DNA of 64,000 nt from Strongylocentrotus droebachiensis (taxonomy: Eukaryota > Echinodermata > Echinoidea > Camarodonta > Strongylocentrotidae). A model generated the notes under the pieces. That model did not search any database. It was not told the origin of the DNA and was given only the letters and a program-made list of their open reading frames with translations. The position numbers and the translations under genes were made by a program. Each line of letters starts with the position of its first letter. Positions within the stretch are counted from its first letter, which is position 1. Positions 22,260 to 33,705 of the stretch are shown here, piece by piece. Where the stretch lies: contig JAVYIG010000647.1 of the NCBI GenBank assembly GCA_035222895.1, forward strand, positions 207,001 through 271,000. The letters run 5' to 3'.

Positions 22260-22798
22260 CATTGCTACTTATAAATAATTTCAAAAAGGGAATTAGATAT
22301 TTCTCCCCCTCTTTTCCCCGCATACGAATTTGATGTTTGGGGTTGAAATACAGGTTAAAAGTAATTATCAATGCTAGGTTGATAAAAGCAATAACGTTAT
22401 GAGTTTAGTGGATTCTCCCCAAGGTTAAGCCCTTGGTAACGCCTATAGGCTAGGATAGTGCTTAGGCGGGTTGTGCATTATGCATGGTATTTTGCTCGAT
22501 TAGAGATTCCAGGTTTGAACTACTATAGGCTTTGAATGTTCATGTTGTGAAGTTGACCGGTGTTTCGCATGGTTGAATTTTGTGTTCTCGTTAGGAGAAA
22601 TTCTAGTGTGCTTGTTAGAAGGCATTAGGGGTTAATTGTCTGTTGTGAAGCGGACCGGTGTTTCGCATGGTTGAATTAATTGTATGCTCATTGGGAGATA
22701 CATTCTAGTGTGCTTGTTAGAAGGCACTAGGAGTTTGGCATTTGTTGCCGGTGTTAAAGCCTAGGTTTTTGTAGTTTTGGAATCGTTGTTTAGTCGCT

Positions 22799-23248
22799 AT
22801 GGCTAGTTCCGAGCAAGTTAAAGAGTTTTCTACTTTAGGTAGGGAAATGGATCTTAGTGGAGGCGAGTTGAGTAGTTTCGTTTCTGAACGCTGTCAGGCG
22901 GTAGAAAGAGAAAGAGAAAGAGAACGCGAAGACCGGGAAAGAGAACGCGTAGACCGGGAAAGAGAGCGTGAACATGAGCTCAAGTTAACGCAGTTGCGTA
23001 AGGATGAAGGATATAATGTAGCTCAGTTAGGTGGGGTTAAACTTGTTGTCGGTCAATTTGATGATGCCCACGATAAATTTGATGCTTACATTACCGAGTT
23101 TGAAATGATCCTGAAAAGTCAAAAAATCCCTAATGACGTGTGGGTACTACATCTAATCTCTAATTTGAAAGGGAAGGCTTTAGATGTAGTAAATAGAATG
23201 AGTACAGATGATCGCCAGAAGTATACCGTAGTTATAAGAGTGAGTTAA
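22799..23248 (+). pseudogene. gag: gag N-terminal part (matrix/capsid), frameshifted
   Basis: The first frame of the element's internal region opens with ATG at 22799. Residues 35-65 are a highly charged RERERE/DRERER coiled-coil-like stretch. After that comes a capsid-like segment (FDAYITEFEMIL, VLHLISNLKGKALDVV), typical of the SCAN-like Gypsy capsid. The frame shifts at about 23230: the continuation (SYNLTEEGYRRSF, RPKQFANRM) reads in another frame to about 23400, where it shifts again into the downstream open frame. Both breaks are small indels, so this copy cannot make a complete Gag. Confidence 0.8.
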
Positions 23249-23417
23249 TGCAATCTTATAATCTCACTGAGGAGGGGTATAGGCGTAGTTTCAGATCTGT
23301 TAGGCCTTTGAACTCTGAACGCCCAAAACAGTTTGCTAATCGGATGAAAGGTCATTTTGATAATTGGATAGTTGCGTCTAAGATAGACAATAGTATAGGG
23401 TTGCTCTTGAGGATCTG

Positions 23418-24455
23418 ATGTTGCGAGAGCAATTTTTGATTGATTGTCCTAGAGAGGTTGCTAGGTTCATCAGGGAACGGAAATGCACGAAGTTTGGCGA
23501 GGCAGTGGAGTGTGCAGAGGTTTATGTTAGTGCACACGGACCTCATGTTTTCTTTGGTGGAGAGAAATCCGAAAGAAGCCGATCAGATCCGGAGGGGGGT
23601 AGTAAGGGCCCTAATCAAGTAGATAAGACTAGTGCAAAATTGGGCGAGGTTCAAGCTAGGGCAAAGAAAGTGGAAGGTAGTAAGCCCTTCATAAAGAAGG
23701 GGTGTTATATGTGTGGGAATCCCAGTCACATGAAGAGGGAGTGTCCCCTGTTAGTGAAGTCTATGGCGGCTCAGGGTATGATGTTGTTAGGGGGTGATGA
23801 AGTCCCCGGGGTAGATGCTGTTCATAATAAGCCTAATGAGGGTGAGATTGAATCTGAGGCCGTAGAGTTGACAGCAGCTTGCATTGCTGAGTGGGTGGTC
23901 GATAGTGAAGTCATTGAAGAAGTTGGAATGGCTTACGATGATATTGAGGCGATGGTCAATGATATGCCTGTCGTGTCTGGGAGGTTGATGCCTGGGAATG
24001 TTCCCGTTTCCGTGCTACGCGATTCAGGTTGTAGTACTTGTGTTGTGAGAGAAGCGTTAGTTAGGAAAGAGCAATTCACAGGTCGTCGTGTTAGAGTCAG
24101 GTTAATTGATGAAACGATAAGGCGTTTCCCCTTGGCAAGAATCGTTGTTGATTCGCCTTATTTCGAAGGAGAGGTTGTGGCAGTGTGTATGCCTAGATGT
24201 TTGAATGACGTAATCATTGGTAATGTGAGAGGGGCTCGTCCACCAAAAGAGCCTAATATCCATTGGGTTCCTAAGGCTGACATAGAGGTCACGCCGGAGG
24301 TCGTGCCGGAGGTCACTGGTTTGGAAGATTCGAAGTTTGAGAGAGAATTTTCAGATGAGTTGAAGTCTACCGCTAAGGGCGTTTGTTCTGATGAGGGCGG
24401 TATTAGATTACAAGCTGTTCAGGCTAGGGCTGACCTTATGAGTAGACTATTGTAA
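23418..24455 (+). CDS. gag C-terminus with zinc knuckle and aspartic protease
   Basis: An open frame of 345 residues. Residues 1-40 are the end of the capsid (REQFLIDCPREVARFIRERK, with the AEVYVSAH helix). Residues 96-109 are a CCHC zinc knuckle (C96, C99, H104, C109), which binds RNA in related elements. Residues 200-300 form a retropepsin-type protease with catalytic DSG at 202-204 and the downstream NDVIIGN motif in place of the usual LLG. The C-terminus (LQAVQARADLMSRL) resembles the spacer that precedes reverse transcriptase in complete Gypsy elements. Here a stop follows and pol is absent. The true start lies upstream in the frameshifted gag. Confidence 0.85.
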   Translation: MLREQFLIDCPREVARFIRERKCTKFGEAVECAEVYVSAHGPHVFFGGEKSERSRSDPEGGSKGPNQVDKTSAKLGEVQARAKKVEGSKPFIKKGCYMCGNPSHMKRECPLLVKSMAAQGMMLLGGDEVPGVDAVHNKPNEGEIESEAVELTAACIAEWVVDSEVIEEVGMAYDDIEAMVNDMPVVSGRLMPGNVPVSVLRDSGCSTCVVREALVRKEQFTGRRVRVRLIDETIRRFPLARIVVDSPYFEGEVVAVCMPRCLNDVIIGNVRGARPPKEPNIHWVPKADIEVTPEVVPEVTGLEDSKFEREFSDELKSTAKGVCSDEGGIRLQAVQARADLMSRLL

Positions 24456-25420
24456 AATAATGAAATTGTTGTAAAAGGCGAATAACCAAACAAGGAAAAA
24501 ATTATAATGGTCCATTTTATTTGTATGTGTTTATGCTGTGACTACTGAAGCTTTCTCATTTCTTTCAGGAAAACAGGAACCAGCGAATCGCGGTCGCCGT
24601 TATGTTTAGTTGGTTAAGCTTTAGTTACGTTAAGGAAACATTGTCTGTTAGGGCTTAGTTGTAAATTAGTATAGGTTAGTTTAGGGCCGTTAGGATTAAG
24701 TTAGGTTGCTTTAAGATTGTAAACGTAGTTTAAGAAACAAGCTTCATGATTTTATGCGGTGTCATAGATGTAAAAAAAAAAGAGATGTAAATAATTTGTT
24801 TAAAAAATAAAACAATGAAGTTATTTTAATGGATAAAAAAAAAAAAATACATATACCATAATCAAGACAAGCATGTAAAGTTGTTATCGGTTGAATGTTA
24901 TATGCAAGAAATGAATCAATATAGTGCATTTCAGATGACAGTTTGGTTATAGTGCATTTCAGATGACAGTTTGGTTATAGTGAATATAGAAAAGTTGCTT
25001 AATAACTGCAAAAGTACATTCAGAGTGCAAACATAGATTGAGCAATCTGAATTTATATTGCCTGTTTCATAATCTCTTGTCTTTTAATATGCTTATACTT
25101 TTTTTTTAAAAATGATCAAACGAAATAATGATACATATTTCATACCAGGAGTATGATTTCCTAATCATATTCAAAAGAAAATGTAGGCCATGTTTTTCAT
25201 GGAGGGACAGAACTCGTAGCATAACAGTCAAACTTGCTTTAAACACGGTTTTGGATGCTGTGGTTTATAGTCTTTCGTTTTTATACATGTACTGTAAAAA
25301 AAAGAGAATTGAATCATTAGTGTTTCCAGTAGGTTATGTATGTTGTATTCTTATTTTAAAAAAGCTTTTCAAATAAATGTTTTTATAGTGGATATAAGTT
25401 AGATCCCCTAATTATATCTT
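24456..25420 (+). other. Element interior lacking pol
   Basis: About 1 kb of AT-rich non-coding DNA between protease and the right LTR. A TTTCTTTCAG acceptor-like site at 24560-24569 precedes a short open stretch ending at 24610, possibly the leftover of a spliced downstream frame. A 30-bp direct duplication (TATAGTGCATTTCAGATGAC) is at 24919-24975. Confidence 0.6.
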
Positions 25421-25431
25421 AAGGTGGGGGA
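25421..25431 (+). promoter_or_regulatory. Polypurine tract
   Basis: AAGGTGGGGGA lies directly upstream of the 3' LTR and would be the plus-strand primer for reverse transcription. Confidence 0.8.
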
Positions 25432-25434
25432 TAT

Positions 25435-26236
25435 TGTCAGGAAAGAAATTTATTTGTTTCGCTCTCTGGTCTGGAGTGTTCTTTGTTAAGGTCAGGTGAA
25501 GATGTTAAGGTCAGATATTTTCTTTCCAGGCCAAGTTGTATTGTTCCTTATGAATAGGCCTGGGGAAGTCATTAATTCAGTGTACATGTTTTATCTGTTT
25601 AGCACACATTTAGGAAGCCTCTTTAGAATACAAGTATTTTCTTTTGTAAAAGGATTTCCTCCCCAAATATCATGTTTTTAGAATTTACTTAGTAACCGTA
25701 GGGTATATTAAGAGGTGGATTTTCTGCAATCGAGGAGAACAACCTAAGCTATAATAGACTTAACGTCATGTTATAAGTCGGCAATTAAAGTCAATATCTG
25801 AGGGTAATTCCACGTCGGGACGAGAGGCTAGCTCAACTGCCACCCGGTTCTCCATAGCTTTCGTCGGGGGCTAGCTCTTGTCTGGGATCGGGACGCACAC
25901 CATCGTATCTCAGTCTGCGGAGGCCAAGAATCCGGAGCGACTACCGGGGCCAAGTGAAGCAAAGACACCGTCTGCGGAGGCCAGGGCCAAGTGGACGACA
26001 CGAGCTGTGACCGGCGTCGATGTCAGACGGGAAACTACCCATCCAGAATTATTTTGTTAAAGATAAGTTTAATTACATACTGTATTATTATTGAAGCCAA
26101 AACAAAGTGTGTGAAACAGGAGAAATGATTGGAAATTAAACATTACAATTTAACTTTAATTAACAAGCTCTATTTCCCTTTATTTTTGTGTGTCCGTAGC
26201 AATAATAAAAAATAAAAAAAAGTCTCTCACGTGACA
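25435..26236 (+). repeat. 3' LTR (802 bp)
   Basis: Same sequence as 21427-22239 except a few substitutions and indels of 3, 7 and 1 bp. It ends CACGTGACA followed by the TSD GAGGT. Confidence 0.95.
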
Positions 26237-26830
26237 GAGGTACAGAAGGAGGTCTGTTAAATGTTGTGCTTTATAGACAACACCAAGGCCTAATGCCTTG
26301 GTGTTAACCCTCTAATGCCTAACCTCTAATGGCTATGCTCTGTAGGTTAAACCGGGGACGTGAGACATTGACGTGAAGGATTAGCTGCTGATAAGGAACC
26401 TGTACTGGGATCAGAAAGCTGGAATCAGGATAGATGGGGACACAACTGAATGGACAGAGATCAAGAGAGGAGTTAGGCAAGGCTGCGCGATGTCACCAGA
26501 TCTATTCTCGCTGTATAGCGGGATGATAATGCGTAAAAATATCTGACATGTCGGTTATTACAGTAGGCAACCAGAACGTAAACAACCTAATATATGCCGA
26601 TAATATTGTCCTAGTTGCAGGAAGTAGGGAGAGTTGCAAGTACTACTGAATAAGGTAGTCATCGAAAGTGACTAACCTGAAAAAGACAGAATGATGGTAG
26701 TTTCCAAGAAGAAAGATGCACCCAGATGTAATATTCACATGCATGGAGTAGAGGTAGAAAACAAGTAGAGAAAATATGCTTCATGTACCTTGGAGGTTTG
26801 ATTACCTCAATCAGGGACGTGATAGAGAAG
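26237..26830 (+). mobile_element. RTE-like LINE reverse transcriptase, fragment 3
   Basis: Contains LLIRNLYWDQKAGIRIDG, EIKRGVRQGCAMSPDLFSLY and NNLIYADNIVLVAGS, the palm motifs of a non-LTR RT. The catalytic YADD is changed to YADN. Several frameshifts and stops make it a fossil. KKTE and FMYLGGLITS follow in shifted frames. Confidence 0.85.
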
Positions 26831-27530
26831 GACCTGAATCAAGCCGTTCTCCTTTGACCCCATGCTCCAAGCCGCCGGAAAGTTATGCGCTAATCTGCAG
26901 CTGTTGACCAGGTGGTGAGATAAAAGAGCGCATGAAATTTTAGGATTTACAATTCCTACATCAGAAAATGGTATCACAGCAACTGTTCGCTGTCCCTTCC
27001 AATGATTTCTCATCCATTGTTGAATGTGTAAAGAGTAGAACAAGCGAACACAAACTTGTGTAATTTCATTCTTTTTTAAACTTGAAAAATACAAAAAACA
27101 CGCGAAAACACGCATTAGCAAACTTAATGTTATTGAAGATTGTAAATCATGGATCAAATAACGGGACATTAAAGCATGCACAAATTAGCGCATCATCCTA
27201 AAATATTGAGTTTTTGACAGGATGTAATTTTTCTTTTACCAACTCTGGCACACAATTTAAAGGCAGGACGGAGTTCTAAATTTGAAAATTTGTTTGATGC
27301 ACTATTCCCAATAAAATTCCCATATAAATTTTTTAATTTACACTGTAATTTTGCCGGTAATTTAATATTTTGTAATAAATGTAAAACTGGTGCCTGGCTT
27401 CCGAAATTCCCCGCAGTGGAAGCGCGGTTCGGAGCATGGAACTTCAAAGCCAAGTGGAATGTTACACATCCCATTGTTACGCTTTAGAACTCAAGAATGC
27501 GTTTGAATAAATTACAAGAGTTTCGCCTCC
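26831..27530. other. Insert within the LINE, unrecognised
   Basis: About 0.7 kb separates the YLGGLITS region from its natural continuation at 27535. It has open stretches on the minus strand (27181-26807 and 27474-27193) without a recognised domain. It is probably another decayed insertion. Confidence 0.4.
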
Positions 27531-27534
27531 TGTT

Positions 27535-27780
27535 CTTTCACCTCCCTGCCTCAATTGGGAGGAGTGATGCAGAAGTGAAGAAACGAATCGCATTTGCAAT
27601 GGTGTCATTTTCCACAATCCGAAATGTGCTACGAAATCGAAATCTAAACATGATCACTACAATCAGGATATTAATGAAATGTATGGTCCATCTTCCTGTA
27701 CGGCTGCAAGAGCTGGACGTTCAATAAATCATTGGACAGCAGAATTCAAGCAGCAGAAATGTGGTTTTAAAAGGTGAAAT
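27535..27780 (+). mobile_element. RTE-like LINE reverse transcriptase, fragment 4
   Basis: IGRSDAEVKKRIAFAMVSF, LRNRNLNMITTIRILMKC and, with frame changes, SLDSRIQAAEMWF match the thumb region that follows YLGS-ITSDG in this LINE family. Confidence 0.75.
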
Positions 27781-28695
27781 TCAAATAAAATCACAAATAG
27801 GTAACTAATGTATCACTAGAAACTGGTAAGCTAACAGATGGCCATCGTACAAGTTTGAGGTCAACTACATATCGGGTGATTTATAAAAATACAAATACAA
27901 CCACCTCCATAGTAGCTGGGATATACGAGAGATTCGCCGGAAAAATAACGATGTTGTAATGACGTCACTATATGGACCAATGCTGCCCAAGCAGACGACA
28001 TCCCATAAAGAATGAACATAATTGCAAAGCTATTATTTGTTAAATTATAATGAGTTTAGTGTATATAAATGTAATGGCATGTCAAACCATTCAAAAGGGG
28101 ATGTGACCCGATTCTGATAACTAAAATATTTTGCTTGTGAATACACAGGATAGGGATTAATTAACAATCAAAGAAACCAGACTTTCAAATTGAAAAACCC
28201 CCGGAATGATATTGAGGACGTTATTTGTTCCCTCTTGAACCGCCTAACATACCGCGGTGTGTGCAGCTGAATATACAATGGTGTCTTATTTTTTGTACAA
28301 GCGATAGATTCCTTTATTTTTGTATCGTTGCATTTGTCATCAAAATAAAACCATGCGCGGGGTTTAGCGTGAGGCAATAGATTATACATTTAGCCTGACG
28401 GTAGTGAAGAAAGAGAAAGAACTCAAGAGAAGATGAAAAACAGGCACTGAACATGTGTGAGATGTCATGGATATCGTCTGCTTGTGCAAATCATGTCCAT
28501 ACTGTGATCTCACACTGTCACACATCTCAGCAGCGTTCGGAGAGCTCTTCAGGTGCTTTGCCGGGGCTGTATTTAAGCGTTTTGTAATTTATACTAATTA
28601 TTACTTCGAATGTTACCAAGCATTGAATTTTGATTACCTTGTCGAATCAAAGTTTCAACTTTGAAATAATGAAAAGTTAGTTTTCTTTAAATCAA
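27781..28695. other. Insert between LINE fragments 4 and 5, unrecognised
   Basis: AT-rich, no domain or inverted ends identified. Confidence 0.4.
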
Positions 28696-28699
28696 TGAA

Positions 28700-28880
28700 T
28701 ATCTACTTTAATAAGAATGCTTAGGATAATTTGGACCGACAGGATATCAAACGAAGAAGTGTTAGGTCAGGCATGTGTCGGTAGATCCCTCCTAAACATA
28801 GTAAGGAGAAGACAATTTCAGTTTGTTGGGCATCTTATGACAAGAAAAGGTACACAAAAAAAGGATACTGACAGGAAAAA
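28700..28880 (+). mobile_element. RTE-like LINE, C-terminal fragment 5
   Basis: MLRIIWTDRISNEEVLGQA and RRRQFQFVGHLMTRKG match the C-terminal R-R-x-L-x-x-x-GH-x-x-R region of the same LINE family. A (GA)n run follows at 28903. Confidence 0.8.
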
Positions 28881-29269
28881 TTGAGGGAAAGATAAGCACA
28901 CAGAGAGAGAGAGAGAGAGACAGCTCATCAAATACATGGATAAGTTCATTAGGCTGACTGGTAGCAGAAGTATCATCATATTACACAGAACCAGAGATAT
29001 AAGTATAGATAGAAAGCATTGGTCGCCAAACAAGTTAGTAGTGAGAAAAAAATCATGCTTCTGCATGAAACAACGTGAGGAAAAAACAATTATGAATGCA
29101 TTCATGTATTTCCCTGAGTCCAACACATTATCTCTGAGGGAAACTATTTTTACAAGACAACAATCGAAAAATATTATGAGCAGGGGGGGGGGGGGGGAGG
29201 GTAGGTAGATGTGAAATTGCCCAATCATTAACAAATGTGTGTAGAGTAATCATAATGATGTGTTAGGTA

Positions 29270-29850
29270 TAAAGCGTAGGGTTATATACAAAACTAAAAA
29301 TACCGCAGCGCTGTATTACCTCGTATCTGAACGAGGTTTCATTTTTGTCCCTCATTTACGGTCTAAAATTCTTACAATGATAGCCTACTTGGTCATGCTT
29401 TTCAAAGCAATGTATTCATACCAGGGGATCAAATCAAAGAAAATCGTTGTGAAATCGGTAAAAAATTAGGGGATTCTCAACTTTAAAAAAATACTCGTGT
29501 GTTCGTTGACGGATCAGTGATGAAGGAAAAGTCTATTGTTATGGAGGCTTGCGATGGGGTTACAGGGGTACTTTATTGAATATTTGTTTTTCTTTTGTTG
29601 GTATTTTTTAATCGTAAATAATAGGGAAAATCTCTGCCATTGTGTGAAGGGGCAAGAGTCGCAGATATAAAACGCGGAGGGAAAGACCCGAAAATCTTCC
29701 TATAAATTGCGCATATCATCGCTTTTGTTTTTCATGCTTGTTTTTCCTTTCTTTCATAAATATCTATCGTTAATTGATTTTTGTATACCTTGTTTATAGT
29801 TAATCATGTTAGAGGATAAACTTTTACGTCACAAGTTTTATTTCAACGAC
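29270..29850 (+). repeat. Segmental duplicate of 60190-60690
   Basis: Shared landmarks include GAAATCGGT, TTAGGGGATTC, AATCGTAAATA, GAGTCGCA-ATATAAAAC and GGGAAAGACC. With 18.75-20.3 kb and 31.2 kb this forms one paralogous block, interrupted in this copy by the LINE/LTR complex and by 29850-31210. Confidence 0.75.
29640..29700 (+). promoter_or_regulatory. TATA-like conserved segment
   Basis: GAGTCGCAGATATAAAACGC is kept in the diverged paralogous copy at 60446 (GAGTCGCAAATATAAAACAC). Conservation of a TATA-like core with its flank hints at an old promoter. No conserved reading frame follows in either copy, so this is weak. Confidence 0.3.
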
Positions 29851-30519
29851 CTGAAACAAACTGAATTGGGTAAATACCGATGATCCATATTTTCCGTACT
29901 ACTCCCCCTAAACAAAATCAAAAAAATAACAAAATCAGCATTACAATCTCAGTGCTATGGCGTCCCCCTCCTTCTCCAGCGTGGCGATCATTAATTATAC
30001 AATATTTTTTGTTTCCTGATTGATCACAAGATTAGCCTTGATATAGAGGTACTGACTGGTTGGGTATCGCATATATACATGTGAATAAATAATCAATATG
30101 CTAATTTTTCGCACTACTTCATTTATATCGGAGGACTTTAACTGGGATCTTTGCACAGCACATGTCAAGTCCAAGTGGACTTGTATGCAGGCAGGATAAA
30201 AAAGATGTGTCTACGAGTGGGTGGATGGTGTAGGAAAAGCAAACATATCAATTTATTGGCACACAATTTTCCACATCCTTGTTTATATATACTTCTCTTG
30301 TGGTTTGACTGACGTAAATTGTTCGATTAAAGGGAAGATAAAAAAATATACATGTCGTGACTTGTGAGGATTACATATGTACGCACACCACTGATTTTCT
30401 GAATCCAAAGGTTAGGAGCCATGGTACAATAGTCTATTATTTATTATGTGTTTCATAAGGAATCGTTTTCAACCAGACATCACATTGAAGATGTACCAGA
30501 CCGTGATCAAAATTACGGT
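29850..30519. other. AT-rich segment absent from the paralogous copy
   Basis: Between 29850 and about 31210 this copy holds sequence missing at 60662-60690, where the flanks are nearly adjacent. No gene or inverted ends were recognised apart from the MITE at 30528. Confidence 0.5.
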
Positions 30520-30527
30520 AACAAACC

Positions 30528-30907
30528 CAGTGGCGTACGCAGGATTTGTTCAAGGGGGGGGGGGGGTTCAAAATCGGGCCAAAATTTTTGCAACGACTCA
30601 GCCCAGCCGCTGAATAAGCGGGGGGGGGGGGGGGGGTGGGGGGTAAGAGGACATATTTTTTTCGGGGGGGGGGGGTTCCGAAATTTGAAAGTTTGACCCA
30701 TCGACATTTCGTTCCGTTGGGGGGGGGGTAAGGGTCATCTTTTTTAGGTCATCTATAAAGAATTTTTTAAAGTTTTTTTTTATTAATTAAAAAAAAACTC
30801 AAAAAAAACTCAAAAGGGGGGGGGGGGGGTTTCCCAAAAACATACACATAACAAAAACTAAAGGGGGTTTAACCCTCCCCCCCCCCCCCCCCCTGCGTAC
30901 GCGCCTG
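30528..30907. mobile_element. hAT-type MITE, 380 bp
   Basis: Ends CAGTGGCGTACGCAGG and CCTGCGTACGCGCCTG, one or two mismatches between them, with the 8-bp duplication AACAAACC/AGCAAACC (30520-30527 and 30908-30915, one mismatch). The interior matches the MITE at 16802 (CAACGACTCAGCC, GAATAAGCG plus G-run, TAAGAGGACA). Confidence 0.85.
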
Positions 30908-31224
30908 AGCAAACCTCATCGCTAGAGGTGATTGAACTTTGGAAATTTGAAACCATAAATGTTCACAAAAAATATTACCCTGAATATAGATGAACAAACA
31001 AAAAACGTTGTTTGTTTGTATGTATGATTTATGTATTTTGTTTGTTGAAGTGGGATGTCTCCATCCCTCACCCCCGTCTAATCTTCTTTAAGAATTTCTT
31101 TTATCTAATTCCTTGTTTTAAATAATTCTTTTAAGAATAAAATCATATGTAAATACAAAAGGAGTATTAACCAGCATTGTTAAGAGCCTTAAAGATGGAA
31201 TTCAAACTATAAATGTGCCATTGT

Positions 31225-32960
31225 TGTAATTTTAGGCGACTTCTCCTCTTTCTCCTCCTCCTCTTTCTCCTCCTCCCCCTCTTTTTCTTCTTCTTTTTCT
31301 CCCGTTCTTACTTACTCTCTTTCTCTTTCTTCTTGTCTGTCTTTCTCTGGCTCTATCCCTTTGGATCTGTCTCTCTTCTGTATCTTCTCTCTCTCTCTCT
31401 CTCTCTCTTTCTTTCTCTCTATTTCTCTCTCTCTCCCTCTCACTATCTCACTCTTTTTCACTATTCACACCATTTTGTTCTTATTCATCACCGTGTTAGC
31501 CAGTTATTCTTACCTTATTCTAACGAGGCACATATACATTTCTCATTTCTGTGCACTTTACCATCAACATTTGTTCATTATGCTAACACCAAACTAATCA
31601 TTTTTCTAAGAAAATCTTGGAAAATTATTAAAGAATTTATACTTACGTCTTTATTGTAATGACAATATAAAAATATACCAGACAGAATACTCACAACCGT
31701 GAAAAGGTTATTAAAGTGATGGTAGGCAAGTAATTACAATTTGAGGATAGGCCTTCATTACGTATTTCTTCATGCAGTTCTTATATGATTGATAAGTAGA
31801 CATTTAATGTTAGATCAAGTTTTCATTTCACAGATTAATAGGCATTATATCATTAATTCCCTTCCAATATGATCTTTACACCTCTGCCTATATGTATTAA
31901 TGATATAGACTTTACTATTCCTGAAGAAGTAGTACAGTTAATAATACAAAAATAGTACCCTTTAAGACATAAGGTAATTACATCGGTGAAAAACTAGGAT
32001 AAAATTATGTACACATGTGAAATCAGCTCAATATTTCCACAACCTTTGTATCAACAAAATTATCGCATCAGTGGTATTCAAGTACATGTTCATCTAAGTA
32101 ATGTAAAACGTTTGAACAAACAAAAAAGGAAATGCCAATATAGACCCCCTCATAATTCTCTGCATAATGTACTTTATAGAGAAAATACGGGGTGATGTCA
32201 GGCTTGTTTGCATGTTAAGAATCCAATGATAACACCGACTGAATAGTCTCTTTACACCCATTTTGAATACATTTATTTTAAAAACACCTACAACATTAAA
32301 ATGCTTTGAGTATTAGTTTTAGCATGGATATGGGAGAAAACATAATCCCCAATAATTTCCTAAACACTTACAATTTGTTGAAAACCCAGCTTTCCTCACA
32401 TAGTAGTACTTAGATCTTTCGTGAAAACCTCTCAACCGGCTTTATGTTTTAAATTTGCCTTCACTCCCTTAGCCAATCAAGACTGAAATTCTATTTGAGA
32501 ATTACCCTGGTTTCCGTCTAGAGTATTACTAAAAATGTACGTTACATTTGATATTTAACAATACATATGTTCCGAACCATAAACATACAAAAACAAAAGC
32601 CTTCAACACTCAATACAATTCGCGATTCATATGATATGACGATATAGTCCATTGGAATTATTCAGCTGAATGGAGACATAGTTTTTTTTTCATTCAATAG
32701 GACAAAGTGTTATGTTTAATTTTTCATTAAAAAAAAAATATTTACAACTAAAGTCAAACCATGATCGAAGATATAACTTCCTCTTTTTCGTTTTTCGATG
32801 CTTTTTATTTCTAATTTTCCACTGCTTGTGAATTACACTGGTTTCCTTCAATAGCGTGTTATCGAACATGTATATTACATCTGATATTTATTAATAATAC
32901 CAATTACTCAACAAAGTCATAAACTTTCCCTTGTCTACTTATTTGGTAACATGGTTACAA
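31225..32960 (+). repeat. Dispersed repeat block, copy 2
   Basis: CT-rich microsatellite (31240-31460) followed by sequence colinear with 241-1000 and, from about 32280, with 2640-3480. The 32310-32715 part is nearly identical to 38285-38715 and 42115-42535, the junctions of the tandem gene units. Confidence 0.8.
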
Positions 32961-33425
32961 GATGCCTAATGGACTCTAAACAATACCATTCGCAAATTAT
33001 CTCTTTGCAATTACATAGCGCTTAAACATGTCCCCCATCAAGTTTATATAGGGGCGCTAAAATAACAATGCAACCCTACACAAATGAAAGCTAAACAAAA
33101 ATTGTAACAACCCATGTTCATTGCCAAAATGAGAGCCCTTCATATTTTTCTTGAACCGATTCCAAGATGTTGAGTGATGGGTTGCTTGTTCTCCAAGATC
33201 GTAGAAACAGAAGGGAAATCATTATATCCAGCATGTCTCTTGGAGAGGCGCTGAGTCAACCACACTGAATAGTATCACAGGGATGAAACGGGCATTGATG
33301 AATACAGGGCAATGCTCCGTATGCTATGCTATCTACAAATCTAATTTTTTTAAAACTTTCATGGCATTAAACGCTTGCCAGAGAACACCAGCATACGAGT
33401 GTTAAACGCTGTTCCCTGGTGTACA
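32961..33425. other. Intergenic flank downstream of the PH/PDZ-like gene
   Basis: AT-rich with no recognised feature. It presumably holds the 3' UTR of the gene that ends at 33610 on the minus strand. Confidence 0.4.
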
Positions 33426-33429
33426 GGCA

Positions 33430-33545
33430 GCTCCTGTAGAAGAAAGATCTTCTAACTTTAGAAGAAAGATCTCCAAGTTTTAGAGGGAAGATCTTCTGGG
33501 ATTAGAATGAAGATCTTCTAGTTTTCGAAGAAGGATCTGATTGAG
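33430..33545. repeat. Short tandem repeat around AGATCTTCT
   Basis: Four imperfect units of about 27-30 bp containing GAAGAAAGATCT and TTCTAGTTTT, in the likely 3' UTR of the PH/PDZ-like gene. AGATCT is palindromic in each unit. Confidence 0.8.
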
Positions 33546-33609
33546 TTTTAAAAGTAGAATGCTATTCATTCACTATATCACGTGCTTGTTCTTCGTGCGT
33601 ATCATCGTC

Positions 33610-33705
33610 CTATTCGGCCAAAGCGTCCAGCAACGACTGTGGAACAAGATGAAGCGTTAGTTTTCCTCCTGAGGTCTCCAGGGCTTCTCTCATACTCTCT
33701 GCAAT
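33610..33705 (-). CDS. PH/PDZ-like gene, last exon
   Basis: Strong acceptor TTTATTTGTCTGCAG; 31 codons (IAESMREALETSGGKLTLHL and on) and TAG stop. Confidence 0.8.
   Translation of the reverse strand: MAESMREALETSGGKLTLHLVPQSLLDALAE

Larger units (their letters stand above)
21427..26236 (+). mobile_element. Gypsy-type LTR retrotransposon, pol-less, 4810 bp
   Basis: Two near-identical LTRs (813 and 802 bp) with TG...CA ends, a 5-bp target duplication GAGGT (21422-21426 and 26237-26241), a PBS just inside the left LTR and a purine tract before the right LTR. The interior encodes a broken gag with zinc knuckle fused to an aspartic protease, then nothing recognisable of reverse transcriptase, RNase H or integrase. 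It is thus a non-autonomous deletion derivative needing enzymes in trans. The LTRs differ by about three substitutions and three small indels, so insertion was recent. It lies within the reverse transcriptase frame of an older LINE. Confidence 0.95.

Noticed and set aside
22799..24610. Full retroviral interpretation of the LTR element (with env)
   Set aside because: No pol and no envelope-like frame; the short open stretch after the acceptor-like site at 24560 has no recognisable domain.
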